The notes under the pieces were generated by a model. The model was not told where the DNA came from. It did no database searches and saw only the letters and a list, made by a program, of their open reading frames with translations. The position numbers were made by a program, and so were the translations under genes. A stretch of DNA of 64,000 bases from Flavobacterium glaciei (lineage in GTDB: Bacteria; Bacteroidota; Bacteroidia; Flavobacteriales; Flavobacteriaceae): positions 124,001-188,000 of the forward strand of contig NZ_QQBA01000002.1 of NCBI RefSeq assembly GCF_003350545.1, given 5' to 3'. Shown in pieces: positions 44,204 to 53,295 of this stretch (position 1 is its first letter; the number at the start of each line of letters is the position of its first letter).

Positions 44204-44998
44204 ATGAATCTAAATTTAGCACCCAAAATATCTGTATTAGTAATTACTTTAAACGAAGAAGCAAATATGCAGGCGCTTTTAGTAGATTTGGGTTTTGCAG
44301 ACGAAATCATTATAGTTGATTCGTACAGCACTGATAAAACAAAGTCTATAGCCCAATCTTTTTCTAATGTAAAATTTATAGAAAATAGATTCGAAAATTA
44401 TTCTTCACAAAGAAATTTTGCAATTTCACAAGCAAAAAATGATTGGATTTTATTTCTTGATGCTGATGAAAGACTGACTACTGAACTTAAGGAAGAAATT
44501 ATAGAAACCTTACAAAACAACAAAACGTATTCTGCTTTTTTATTTTACAGAATATTTATGTTTCAAAATTCGGTTTTACATTTTAGCGGATTACAAACCG
44601 ATAAAATACTCCGATTATTTGATAAAAACTTTGCAAAATACAGTAACAATCAGTTGGTGCATGAAAAATTAATAGTCAATGGGAAAATAGGTGTTTTTAA
44701 AAACAAGCTTCTTCATTATTCCTATTCAGACTATCAATCCTACAAATATAAAGCTACTCGATACGGAAAGTTAAAAGCTCAAGAAAAGTTTATCAAGAAG
44801 CATAAACCATCCTTTTTACTCCACATTGTTCATCCTTCTTATAATTTTTTATACAATTATTTTATTCGCTTGGGTTTTCTTGATGGCAAAAAAGGTATTA
44901 TTATATGTTACTTAAATGCCTACAGTGTGTTTGTAAGATATCAAGAACTAAAGCTTCTTTGGGGTAACAGAAACCTTATTTCCAGAAAAAATATTTAG
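44204..44998 (+). CDS. Glycosyltransferase family 2 (LPS core, WaaE/KdtX-like)
   Basis: 264 aa. The N-terminal ISVLVITLNEEANMQALL, VDSYSTDKT and the metal-binding FLDADERLTTELKEEI are typical of the LPS core glucosyltransferase subgroup of GT2. A hydrophobic stretch near residue 205-235 suggests membrane association. It is divergent from the GT2 gene on its left and overlaps the 3' end of the minus-strand kinase gene by 23 bases. Confidence 0.88.
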   Translation: MNLNLAPKISVLVITLNEEANMQALLVDLGFADEIIIVDSYSTDKTKSIAQSFSNVKFIENRFENYSSQRNFAISQAKNDWILFLDADERLTTELKEEIIETLQNNKTYSAFLFYRIFMFQNSVLHFSGLQTDKILRLFDKNFAKYSNNQLVHEKLIVNGKIGVFKNKLLHYSYSDYQSYKYKATRYGKLKAQEKFIKKHKPSFLLHIVHPSYNFLYNYFIRLGFLDGKKGIIICYLNAYSVFVRYQELKLLWGNRNLISRKNI

Positions 44999-45761
44999 CT
45001 TTTAGTCTGCGTTTTCTATGATATTTTTCTTGGAATTTACAAGTATTATACCACATGATATCAAAAACGTCCTGGAATGATTTATTGTATAATTTTGCAT
45101 ATTCATCGCTCATTATTTCAATCATTTCTTTTTTTGGTGTTAATCTCGAAAGGTTTTTCATTCTCATGTTTATATCCATTTCAGCATGAAAATTCATTCT
45201 GTTTAAATCAACTAAGAAAAATTGATATTGTTTTTCAGAAACTTTTTTTATAAGAGTATTCCCTGGCGAATGATCTAAAAACTCAATTCCTTTTTCATGC
45301 AAATCAAAAGAAAATTTAGTAAACTGTCTTAGAATATTTTCATGATCAGGATAATCCGGAATTTCTACTAATTCTCTAAAAGTTAATTCGGTTACCAAAT
45401 GCTCACTAACATAATAACTTTCTTTCAATCCCAGCCAATTGTAATTTTCAAAATAAGCTATTGGTTGTGGAGTTCCTATACCGTTTTCGAGCAAATTAGC
45501 AGCATATTCGTAGGAACGTCTGGCCTTAGATTTTCTAAAATACTTGTAGGCAATTTTGTTAATTAAATTTGGAATCTTAAACGACTTGATATTAATCGTT
45601 GGAGAGTCTAAATCAAATAATTTTATTTTGTTTCGTTTTCCATCACCAAAAAGAATTCCCTTCGTATCAAAATTTTCAATACAACTAGACAATTTTGATT
45701 TATGACTAAGAAAATGGGAGTGAATATTTATTTGCATCAATACAATAATAAGAGTAAACAA
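44976..45761 (-). CDS. Lipopolysaccharide kinase InaA/WaaP-like protein
   Basis: 261 aa; Met10 (45734) is also a plausible start, removing a short hydrophobic segment. The protein has a reduced kinase fold: a catalytic loop FLDHSPGNTL (Asp and Asn of the HxDxxxxN type), then a metal-binding VDLNRM in place of DFG. This matches InaA/Kdo kinase-type enzymes that phosphorylate LPS core sugars. It lies among glycosyltransferases, so LPS-core modification is likely. The 3' ends of this gene and the GT2 gene overlap. Confidence 0.8.
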   Translation of the reverse strand: MFTLIIVLMQINIHSHFLSHKSKLSSCIENFDTKGILFGDGKRNKIKLFDLDSPTINIKSFKIPNLINKIAYKYFRKSKARRSYEYAANLLENGIGTPQPIAYFENYNWLGLKESYYVSEHLVTELTFRELVEIPDYPDHENILRQFTKFSFDLHEKGIEFLDHSPGNTLIKKVSEKQYQFFLVDLNRMNFHAEMDINMRMKNLSRLTPKKEMIEIMSDEYAKLYNKSFQDVFDIMWYNTCKFQEKYHRKRRLKAKYFFWK

Positions 45762-45865
45762 AAGTAGGTATTGCTTTTTATTTATCCAATTTAAGGTAAA
45801 CTATAAATCCAATATTAATTTTATTTGAAAACAAATACTGCTAGTTTAATAAATCTCTAAAAAGT

Positions 45866-46654
45866 CTATTTCAAATACTTATCAACTCCATTTAGAATTT
45901 TTACCGTTCGATTTGCTATCGTTTCCTTTTGCATTTTATCATTTAATTCAAAATGATCTTTTGAATTTACTTTATGAAAAATATGATATACAATCCCAGC
46001 ATAACGTAGTCTTTTAGCATTTACATGATTGTTTCCAAGTCGAATAGCTAAATCAGAATCTTCTCTGCCCCAACCTTCAAAATCTTCATTATAACCATTT
46101 ATTGCTATGAAATCTTTACGCCAGTATGAAACATTACAGCCTCTAAATTTTTTAGAAATTCCTTCATGTGATTTATACAATCGAGACAAAAAAGGAATAT
46201 GTAAGGTTCTGGTTCTATTTTTTATTTCGCTAGAAAAAACATTAAAATAGATTTTCTTAGTTTTAAAAATTTTTTCAATGGCATTAGGAAGTAAATTCAC
46301 CCTAGAACCATATAAATAAATACCTTTTTCTGCAAGGTTTAAATGATCTTTCACAAAATTTGGATGCAAAATACAATCTCCATCAACTTGAATAATATAA
46401 TCAATATCTGTTCCTGCTATGGCTTTATTTAAAATTTTTGCTTTTCTAAAACCTTTATCCGTTTGATGAAAATGAATAATTGGAACCGTACTTTTAAGTT
46501 GAAACTCAATTATAAGTTCTTCCGTTTCTTTTGCTGAACCATCATCAGCTATAAGAATTTTATTAGGTAAATGTGTTTGTGATAAAGCACTAATCATAAC
46601 TAAACGAAGTGCTTCTGGCCAATTATATGTAGAAATTAAAAGTGCTGATGTCAT
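45866..46654 (-). CDS. Glycosyltransferase family 2
   Basis: 262 aa. GT-A fold: SALLISTYNWPEALRLVMIS at the N-terminus, ADDGSAKET, the DxD-like QVDGDCILHPNF, and GWGREDSDLAIRLG, which is the galactosyltransferase-like C-terminal motif. It shares its layout and several motifs with the GT2 at 43322, so the two may be ancient duplicates. Role: surface glycan or LPS core assembly. Confidence 0.88.
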   Translation of the reverse strand: MTSALLISTYNWPEALRLVMISALSQTHLPNKILIADDGSAKETEELIIEFQLKSTVPIIHFHQTDKGFRKAKILNKAIAGTDIDYIIQVDGDCILHPNFVKDHLNLAEKGIYLYGSRVNLLPNAIEKIFKTKKIYFNVFSSEIKNRTRTLHIPFLSRLYKSHEGISKKFRGCNVSYWRKDFIAINGYNEDFEGWGREDSDLAIRLGNNHVNAKRLRYAGIVYHIFHKVNSKDHFELNDKMQKETIANRTVKILNGVDKYLK

Positions 46655-46846
46655 CCTCTATTTACTTGAATAAATTAATCTGAAATATATTTTTCTATTG
46701 CTAGAAACAACATTAAGTCTTCTAAATTTCATATTTGTGCCAAAATAACGCTAAAAATATTAATTTAAATAGCTTCAAATATCAAATGTTTTAAAATTAA
46801 AAGAAAAAGTACCCTAAGACTCAATCTCCTCTCGAAATATATTTGG

Positions 46847-46873
46847 ATTGCAAAGCTCAAATGAAGTATTTTT
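46847..46873 (+). promoter_or_regulatory. Predicted promoter of tsaC
   Basis: A perfect -7 element TATTTTTG (46866-46873) lies 64 bases before the ATG, with TTG triplets at 46842 and 46847 upstream. The rest of the 282-base gap shows nothing else I can name. Confidence 0.45.
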
Positions 46874-46936
46874 GCACATTGGAAATTACATTAGTTTTAT
46901 TGACATGAAACTTAAAATATCCACAAAAATAAAAAT

Positions 46937-47506
46937 ATGGAAAATATCAACGAAGAAGTACATAAAGCATACGAAGTCATCAAAGAAGGCGGAATCATCC
47001 TATATCCTACTGACACTGTTTGGGGAATTGGCTGTGATGCCACAAACGCTGAGGCTGTCGCCAAAATATACAAACTCAAGCAAAGAGCCGAAACCCAAAG
47101 CATGATTGTTTTGATGAATGGCGAAAAAATGATGTACAATGTTTTTAAAGACATTCCTGAAGTAGCTTGGCAAATTATAGATTTATCCGAAAAACCAACG
47201 ACTTTAATATTAGACAAACCCAGAAATGTGGCTCCTAATATAATCTCTACAGATAACTCACTGGGAATTCGTGTTGTGAAGGAACCTTTTTGCTTCAAAT
47301 TAATGGAAAAGATGAAAAAACCATTGGTTTCGACATCAGCAAATATTTCAGGCCAACCCACTCCTATTGCCTTCAAAGATATTAGTCCGGAAATTATAAA
47401 AGGTGTAGACTATGTTGTAAATTTGCATCGTGAAAAAATAGGCGGAAAACCATCAACAATCATAAAATTAAGTTCAGATAGTCAGGTTAAAATTATTCGT
47501 AAATAG
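46937..47506 (+). CDS. tsaC: L-threonylcarbamoyladenylate synthase (TsaC/Sua5/YrdC family)
   Basis: 189 aa. It makes threonylcarbamoyl-AMP for the universal t6A37 tRNA modification. The YrdC fold shows in GGIILYPTDTVWGIGCDATN near the N-terminus, KQRAETQSMIVLM with the conserved Lys-Arg, and KPLVSTSANISGQPTP. The protein lacks the extra Sua5 C-terminal domain. It was probably followed directly by cca, another tRNA enzyme, before the GxxExxY gene intervened. Confidence 0.93.
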   Translation: MENINEEVHKAYEVIKEGGIILYPTDTVWGIGCDATNAEAVAKIYKLKQRAETQSMIVLMNGEKMMYNVFKDIPEVAWQIIDLSEKPTTLILDKPRNVAPNIISTDNSLGIRVVKEPFCFKLMEKMKKPLVSTSANISGQPTPIAFKDISPEIIKGVDYVVNLHREKIGGKPSTIIKLSSDSQVKIIRK

Positions 47507-47520
47507 ATTTTTTATTTATT

Positions 47521-47542
47521 TTTTACCGCGGATTCGCAGATT
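47521..47542. repeat. Left 22-base inverted repeat flanking the GxxExxY gene
   Basis: Starts TTTTACCGCGG and ends GCAGATT. It is the reverse complement of 47957-47978 with a single mismatch (21 of 22). Confidence 0.85.
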
Positions 47543-47564
47543 ATTAATCAATTTATTAATTTTT

Positions 47565-47957
47565 ATGTCAGAAGAATATTCAAATAAAAATGAAACATAC
47601 AAAATAATTGGAATTCTATTTGAGGTACATAAAAATTTAGGAAAAGGTTTTTCAGAAATAGTTTACAAAGACGCGTTAGAATATGAATTTAAGATTAATT
47701 CTATTCCGTTTGAGCGTGAAAAAGAATTTCAAGTGCAGTATAAAGCTACCACTTTAAAACATAAGTTTTATGCTGATTTTGTTGTTTACAACGACATAAT
47801 CCTTGAGATAAAAACAGTTGAATGCTTCAATTCTAGCCATTATAATCAATGTCTCAATTATTTAAAGGTATCAGGAAATGAATTAGCATTACTAGTAAAC
47901 TTCAACGCGGTATCCTTAGAATATAAACGGATTGTGAGTTCAAAAAAATTAAAATAA
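47565..47957 (+). CDS. GxxExxY family protein (PD-(D/E)XK-like)
   Basis: 130 aa. The name-giving motif is in [16 protein letters not shown]. The core also has [19 protein letters not shown], a D-x(n)-E-x-K pattern typical of the PD-(D/E)XK nuclease fold. Function is not known. Genes of this family are often found singly and scattered in Bacteroidota. Here it sits between tsaC and cca and is bounded by near-perfect 22-base inverted repeats, which suggests it was inserted as a unit. Confidence 0.9.
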   Translation: MSEEYSNKNETYKIIGILFEVHKNLGKGFSEIVYKDALEYEFKINSIPFEREKEFQVQYKATTLKHKFYADFVVYNDIILEIKTVECFNSSHYNQCLNYLKVSGNELALLVNFNAVSLEYKRIVSSKKLK

Positions 47958-47978
47958 ATCTGCGAATCTGCGGTAAAA
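47957..47978. repeat. Right 22-base inverted repeat flanking the GxxExxY gene
   Basis: Starts AATCTGCGAATC and ends GGTAAAA. Its first base is the last base of the GxxExxY stop codon and its last base is the A of the cca ATG. Confidence 0.85.
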
Positions 47979-49393
47979 TGAATTACAAAACAGCATTAAA
48001 TAATAAAATTTTCGAAGTCATCTCTCAAGCTTCTCAAGAACTTAACGTAGATAGTTACGTTATTGGTGGTTTTGTGAGGGATTTACTTTTAGGTAGAGAT
48101 TTCAAAAAAGATATCGATATTGTTGCTGTAGGCAGCGGTATCGAATTAGCTTTAAAAGTATCACAACTACTTCCTAACAAACCAAAAGTTCAGGTTTTTA
48201 AAACCTACGGAACAGCAATGTTGCGTTTTGAAGATACCGAAATAGAATTTGTAGGCGCGCGTAAAGAATCCTATCAATCTGACAGTAGAAATCCTATTGT
48301 AGAAAACGGTACGCTACAAGACGATCAAAACCGTCGCGATTTTACAATTAATGCACTTGCTTTATCACTCAATAAAGATAATTATGGAGCATTATCAGAC
48401 CCTTTTAACGGACTTGACGATTTAAAAAATAAAATCATTAAAACTCCATTAGACCCTGATATTACATTCTCTGACGATCCGTTGCGTATGCTAAGAGGAA
48501 TTCGTTTTGCAAACCAACTAGGCTTTGAAATCGAAGAAAATTCTTTGAATTCTATAACTAAAAACGCAGAGCGAATCAAAATCATTTCTGGAGAACGCAT
48601 TGTTGATGAATTGAATAAAATACTTTCCACTGACAAGCCCTCCGTAGGATTTTTGTTATTATTCAAAACTGGACTTTTAGATATTATTCTACCGGAATTG
48701 ACTGCTTTGAATCAAGTTGAAGAAATTGAAGGTCACACCCACAAAAATAATTTCTACCACACGCTGGAAGTTGTAGATAATATTTGCCCAAATACGGATG
48801 ATGTTTGGTTGCGCTGGTCAGCATTGTTACATGATATTGGAAAAGCACCAACGAAACGCTTCAACAAAAAACAAGGTTGGACATTTCACGGTCACGAATT
48901 TCTGGGTGGAAAAATGGCAAAGAAAATTTTTGAGCGCTTGCACATGCCACTAAACCACAAAATGAAATTTGTACAGAAAATGGTGATGATGAGCTCCAGA
49001 CCCATTGTCCTTTCGCAAGAAACCGTAACAGATTCTGCGGTGCGTAGGTTGGTTTTTGATGCTGGTGAAGACGTAGAAAACTTAATGACATTGTGCGAAG
49101 CTGATATCACTACTAAAAACCCAAATAAATTTAAAAAATACCACAAAAATTTTGAAATAGTTCGCCAAAAAATTGTGGAAGTAGAAGAACGCGATCAGGT
49201 TCGTAATTTTCAACCTCCTATTACTGGCGAAGAAATTATGGAGCATTTTAACATCAAACCTTCTAGAGAAATTGGCCTTTTAAAAGAAGCCATCAAGGAG
49301 GCCATACTTGAAGGTGAGATACCAAATGAGTATCAAGCTGCTTATGATTTCATGTTAAAAAAAGCCGAAAAAATAGGATTAGTTAAAGTTTAA
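47978..49393 (+). CDS. cca: CCA tRNA nucleotidyltransferase with HD domain
   Basis: 471 aa. Adds or repairs the 3' CCA of tRNA. The polymerase head shows [20 protein letters not shown] (the DxD is DID) and [12 protein letters not shown] neck with [12 protein letters not shown] follows, and a C-terminal HD phosphohydrolase domain with [16 protein letters not shown] and FHGHEFLG. The length and order match the family in Bacteroidota. The ATG overlaps the right inverted repeat of the GxxExxY unit. Confidence 0.94.
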   Translation: MNYKTALNNKIFEVISQASQELNVDSYVIGGFVRDLLLGRDFKKDIDIVAVGSGIELALKVSQLLPNKPKVQVFKTYGTAMLRFEDTEIEFVGARKESYQSDSRNPIVENGTLQDDQNRRDFTINALALSLNKDNYGALSDPFNGLDDLKNKIIKTPLDPDITFSDDPLRMLRGIRFANQLGFEIEENSLNSITKNAERIKIISGERIVDELNKILSTDKPSVGFLLLFKTGLLDIILPELTALNQVEEIEGHTHKNNFYHTLEVVDNICPNTDDVWLRWSALLHDIGKAPTKRFNKKQGWTFHGHEFLGGKMAKKIFERLHMPLNHKMKFVQKMVMMSSRPIVLSQETVTDSAVRRLVFDAGEDVENLMTLCEADITTKNPNKFKKYHKNFEIVRQKIVEVEERDQVRNFQPPITGEEIMEHFNIKPSREIGLLKEAIKEAILEGEIPNEYQAAYDFMLKKAEKIGLVKV

Positions 49394-49454
49394 CTATTGT
49401 GTAGTGACCTACTCCATAGAAATGAGATAATTTTACAAAAAAAATACAATTCCT

Positions 49455-50477
49455 GTGCAAAAATACTTTTTAAAATCCGCAAAAATAGCTCTTGTTTTAG
49501 TTTATCTTGTCATCTTTGCTGGGGCGTTTGTTCGCTTAACAGGATCTGGAATGGGCTGTCCTGATTGGCCTAAATGTTTTGGATATTACATCCCCCCTAC
49601 GGACCAAAAAGAACTTTTATTTACCCCAAGTAAAGAGTATACCAAGGGACAAGTAATTATAAAAGAAGAAGCTTTATGGGTGGCCAAGGAAGATTTTGTA
49701 GCAACAGATCGTTTTGAAAACAGCAATTGGACAGCCTATGAAAAGCATGATTATGCTATTTTCAATCCTATTCACACCTGGGTAGAATACATCAATAGAC
49801 TATTAGGTGCTTTAGCAGGAATTGCATGTATTGTAACCTTCGTACTTTCTTTTGGATATAGAAAACATCAAAAAAATCTTATTTACTTATCTTTTATTGT
49901 GTGCGTTCTAATGGCATTTCAGGCGTGGCTGGGTAAAACAGTTGTAGATTCTGTGCTGAGTCCTTATAAAATTACCACACACATGCTCGCTGCATTGTTG
50001 ATCCTAGCAATTCAACTTGTTGTCATTTATAGCGTAAAAACGAATAACAAGCCTTTAGTCTTCAATACAAAATTTAATACTATTTTACTTGTTTCTTTGG
50101 TGCTAACAATAATTCAAATTGTCCTTGGCACTGATGTAAGAGAACATGTTGATATCGTTTCAAAAACGGGTGCGCCAGAGATCATGTGGCTTCAAAACCC
50201 TACTGTAATTTTCTACATTCACAGATCATTTTCAATACTTGTCTTAGCAATAAATGCCTTTTTATTTTACATGAATAGCAAACTGAATTTAAATGCAAGC
50301 AAATTAAAATGGGTCATGTACTTACTTGCATTTGAAATCATTTCGGGTATTGCTATGTATTATTTTGATTTCCCTTTTGGTACACAAACCATACATATTG
50401 TTCTAGCAACCCTACTTTTTGGGGTTCAGTTTTACCTGGTTTTAGAGTCGTATTCGCAAAGAAAAAAACAGCTTTAA
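49455..50477 (+). CDS. ctaA: Heme A synthase (COX15/CtaA family)
   Basis: 340 aa from a GTG start. Integral membrane enzyme, about eight helices, that oxidises haem O to haem A for aa3-type oxidases. GAFVRLTGSGMGCPDWPKC at residues 22-40 is the family signature. Conserved His residues lie in NPIHTWVEYINRLLG, ITTHMLAAL, FYIHRSFSIL and TIHIVLATLL. It implies an aa3 oxidase besides the cbb3 type encoded at 25-27 kb. Confidence 0.93.
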   Translation: MQKYFLKSAKIALVLVYLVIFAGAFVRLTGSGMGCPDWPKCFGYYIPPTDQKELLFTPSKEYTKGQVIIKEEALWVAKEDFVATDRFENSNWTAYEKHDYAIFNPIHTWVEYINRLLGALAGIACIVTFVLSFGYRKHQKNLIYLSFIVCVLMAFQAWLGKTVVDSVLSPYKITTHMLAALLILAIQLVVIYSVKTNNKPLVFNTKFNTILLVSLVLTIIQIVLGTDVREHVDIVSKTGAPEIMWLQNPTVIFYIHRSFSILVLAINAFLFYMNSKLNLNASKLKWVMYLLAFEIISGIAMYYFDFPFGTQTIHIVLATLLFGVQFYLVLESYSQRKKQL

Positions 50478-50529
50478 CACCCATCTTTGACTATATTGTC
50501 ACATCTTTTTTTGCTTACTAATTATTAAA

Positions 50530-51303
50530 ATGTCTAAACTAGCCGCTCAAGATAAATTTTTAGATTTGTCAGATTATGGAAGACCATTTGGAAAATTTCT
50601 TGCCAATCAATTAAAAAACACTCGGTTTACTCCTATTCATGTTACACTACTTTTTGGTGTTTCCGGTCTAATCGCTATTTATTATATTCTAGACGGATCG
50701 TACTTTTTAGCTGGATTATTCATCTTGCTGAAATCAGGAATAGATGCTGCCGATGGTGAACTGGCTCGATTAAAAAACAGGCCTTCTTATACCGGTAGAT
50801 ATTTGGACAGTGTATTTGATATCATCCTAAATTTTCTCTTTTTGATGACCATTTGTTACGTTTCAAAAACTAGTTTTTGGATGACAATTTTGGCCTTTAT
50901 CGGCATTCAGTTACAGGGAACTTTATACAATTATTATTATGTAATTTTACGAAATAAATCTGTTGGGGGAGACACAACTAGTAAAATTTTCGAATATAAA
51001 TCTCCAAAGGCTCTACCAGGAGAGACCCAAAAATCAGTTGATATTTTATTTCGAATTTATACTGTAGTCTACGGTACTTTCGATAAAATAATTCACACAA
51101 TGGACAAAGAAGCATACAAAGTAAAAACGTTTCCTAATTGGTTTATGACGATACTTTCTATCTACGGCTTGGGCTTCCAACTATTGATAATCGCAGTAAT
51201 GTTACCCATGAAATTAATTGAATACATCATTCCATTTTTTATTATTTACACCACTTTAATTTTGGTCATAATTGGTATCCGAAAAGTAGCCTTTAAGATT
51301 TAA
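50530..51303 (+). CDS. CDP-alcohol phosphatidyltransferase family protein
   Basis: 257 aa. Membrane enzyme with about six helices. The catalytic signature DG-x2-AR-x8-G-x3-D-x3-D is intact: AADGELARLKNRPSYTGRYL, then DSVFD. It joins a CDP-activated lipid head group to an alcohol; whether the acceptor is glycerol phosphate, inositol phosphate or another cannot be told. It follows ctaA by 52 bases. Confidence 0.88.
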   Translation: MSKLAAQDKFLDLSDYGRPFGKFLANQLKNTRFTPIHVTLLFGVSGLIAIYYILDGSYFLAGLFILLKSGIDAADGELARLKNRPSYTGRYLDSVFDIILNFLFLMTICYVSKTSFWMTILAFIGIQLQGTLYNYYYVILRNKSVGGDTTSKIFEYKSPKALPGETQKSVDILFRIYTVVYGTFDKIIHTMDKEAYKVKTFPNWFMTILSIYGLGFQLLIIAVMLPMKLIEYIIPFFIIYTTLILVIIGIRKVAFKI

Positions 51304-51541
51304 AATCATCATAAGAATAATCTATACCTAATACGCAAAATACACATTACCATATTTATAACAAACATTATCTTAAGTTGTAATTTATATCAAATACTAT
51401 TCTAAATCAACAGTATAAAAAGAAATACAGTTTCAAAATTCAATGGAATTATACAATAGTTTTTCCTAATTATATAAGATATTTACAGTTTAAAATTGCC
51501 AAATTTGTAATGAACAAATAGTAATTTAATACTTAAATATT

Positions 51542-51724
51542 ATGCCAAATTCAAATGAGATTAAAGGGAACTGGAATGAGATGAAAGGAAAGCTGAAACA
51601 AAAATTTGCTGATCTTACCGATGATGATTTATTGTATGAAGAAGGTAAAGAGGATGAAATGTGGGGCAAATTACAGCAAAAGCTAGGTAAGACTCAAAAA
51701 GAAATTAAGTCTTTACTTGACTAA
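51542..51724 (+). CDS. CsbD family protein
   Basis: 60 aa. The opening [20 protein letters not shown] is the diagnostic CsbD pattern, and the rest is a short charged helical protein with [20 protein letters not shown]. CsbD-like proteins are stress-induced small proteins of unknown mechanism. The 238 bases upstream are AT-rich and hold no gene. A clear terminator follows. Confidence 0.9.
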   Translation: MPNSNEIKGNWNEMKGKLKQKFADLTDDDLLYEEGKEDEMWGKLQQKLGKTQKEIKSLLD

Positions 51725-51741
51725 TTTTTAAGTAAATTTAC

Positions 51742-51818
51742 AAGTGTTTCTGTTTCTGTTATTAAAGTATTCTTGATTTGAATTCTTTTTAAAAACAGCA
51801 ACAGAAACACTTTTTTTT
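51742..51818 (+). terminator. Terminator after the CsbD gene
   Basis: AAGTGTTTCTGTT (51742-51754) pairs with AACAGAAACACTT (51800-51812), followed by a T run (to 51818). Confidence 0.8.
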
Positions 51819-51832
51819 GGACTAAAAAAAAA

Positions 51833-52600
51833 CTACCCTATCCACTCCTTAAAGTCGGTTACTTTTTCACGACTTACTATAACATCATCTTCCTTGTAAG
51901 TGGGTAAAACAACCTTCAATCTAGAGTTGCTATAAAGGACAATTTCCTTGATTGCTTTCATAGGAATTATGAATTTTCTACTAACTCTAAAAAAATCTTT
52001 CGGGTCTAATTCTTGCTCTAAATTTTCGAGTGTGGTATCAATTAAGTAATTCCTGTTATCATACGTGTGCATGTATGTGCCTTTATTTTCGCTAAAAAAA
52101 CATTCGATTTCATCTACTGCAATTACTTTGAGATGCTGCCCTATTTTAACGGTAAAACGTTTTTTAAAATTTTTCTCAAAAGGATTGGTTAGCATTTTTT
52201 TGATTTGTTCAAAATCAAGAGCAAGGTTTTGAACTGGTACTTCTTGTTTCGGTAAAAGCGATTTAAATTTGGCAACAGCCACTTCTAAATCATCTTCGTC
52301 AATTGGCTTCAAGAGATAGTCAATACTATTCAATTTAAAAGCCCTTAATGCATATTCATCATAAGCCGTTGTAAAAATTACAGCACTTTTAATTTCAACT
52401 TTTTCGAAAATTTCAAACGACAAACCGTCAGACAATTGAATATCTAAAAAGATCAAATCTGGATGTGTGTTTGCAGAAAACCACTGCACCGCATCCTCAA
52501 CAGAGTGAAGCATCGTTTGAACTTGTACGCCTAACTTTTCTACTTTACGTTGTAAAAGTCGTGCAGCTGGTTTCTCGTCTTCAATGATAATTGTTGTCAT
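51833..52600 (-). CDS. LytTR family response regulator
   Basis: 255 aa. Residues 1-115 are a receiver domain: IIIEDEKPAA (acidic pair), LIFLDIQLSDG with the phosphoacceptor Asp, TTAYDEYALRAF and the Lys in LLKPIDEDDL. Residues 155-255 are a LytTR DNA-binding domain (KIGQHLKVIAVDEIECFFSE and onward). The partner kinase is encoded upstream at 53283-54614, with two small 2TM genes in between. Together they form a LytS/LytR-type two-component system. Confidence 0.94.
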   Translation of the reverse strand: MTTIIIEDEKPAARLLQRKVEKLGVQVQTMLHSVEDAVQWFSANTHPDLIFLDIQLSDGLSFEIFEKVEIKSAVIFTTAYDEYALRAFKLNSIDYLLKPIDEDDLEVAVAKFKSLLPKQEVPVQNLALDFEQIKKMLTNPFEKNFKKRFTVKIGQHLKVIAVDEIECFFSENKGTYMHTYDNRNYLIDTTLENLEQELDPKDFFRVSRKFIIPMKAIKEIVLYSNSRLKVVLPTYKEDDVIVSREKVTDFKEWIG

Positions 52601-52666
52601 GTATTTTTATTCTTGCTTTATAAATGATCTTTTGACTCTTGTTGCTTAGTAAAAATAAGAATTTAG

Positions 52667-52975
52667 TTATTCCCAATTACCATTTTTTTGTTTCTCCATG
52701 AGCTCTTTAATTTTAAGCTCTTCCCAGTCGCGTCCTAAAACAATAGCTGGAATAAATACTGATAAACCGTGTGCTGCTAAACCAATTCCCCAAAACAATG
52801 CAGTCGCAAAATTATTCCATTGAAAATAACTTTCGCCAGGTTTAAGGTTTTGTGTGTTCAACACAATAATCATGATGTTGATGACAATGTAAACAATAAG
52901 GTGCGTGTAAAAACCTTTAATTTTTCGAACTCTTTTTAGTGCATTATCGTATGCTATTTGATCTGTTGTAGTCAT
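52667..52975 (-). CDS. 2TM domain-containing protein
   Basis: 102 aa. The entire protein is one 2TM domain: ALKRVRKIKGFYTHLIVYIV, two membrane helices, then GLAAHGLSVF and a final WEELKIKELMEKQ. The same domain forms the next gene and the C-terminus of the histidine kinase. Function unknown; a role with the kinase is inferred from its place in the operon. Confidence 0.9.
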   Translation of the reverse strand: MTTTDQIAYDNALKRVRKIKGFYTHLIVYIVINIMIIVLNTQNLKPGESYFQWNNFATALFWGIGLAAHGLSVFIPAIVLGRDWEELKIKELMEKQKNGNWE

Positions 52976-52977
52976 GA

Positions 52978-53295
52978 TTACTCGTAGGTATTAGTTTTAC
53001 TATTTTCTTCTTTAATGTATTGTTGAATTTTTCTTTCTTCCCAGTTTTGTCCAAAAAATGGAATCCAATTAAAAACTCTAATGGCGTGAAATAAAAGACC
53101 AATTCCCCAACTTCCGAAAGTCCAAAAGAAAAATATATGGTTTGGAGAATATCTAAAATTAATTAAAATCAGAATTCCATTTACAAGCACAAAGGAAGCA
53201 AGATGCGAATAAAACCCTTTTAACTCCTCCACCTGCTTTTTAGCGATTTGATACTGCTCAAATTCGCTATTGTTTGGTTTATTTAGTTCCATTTG
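52978..53295 (-). CDS. 2TM domain-containing protein
   Basis: 105 aa from Met at 53295 (MELNKPNNSEFEQYQIAKKQ). A longer frame up to 53421 only reads through the kinase gene in another frame. Its 2TM domain has the same landmarks as its neighbours: AKKQVEELKGFYSHLASFVL, two helices, GLLFHAIRVF and NWEERKIQQYI. The start overlaps the 3' end of the kinase gene by 13 bases, so translation is probably coupled. Confidence 0.9.
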   Translation of the reverse strand, partial: QMELNKPNNSEFEQYQIAKKQVEELKGFYSHLASFVLVNGILILINFRYSPNHIFFFWTFGSWGIGLLFHAIRVFNWIPFFGQNWEERKIQQYIKEENSKTNTYE

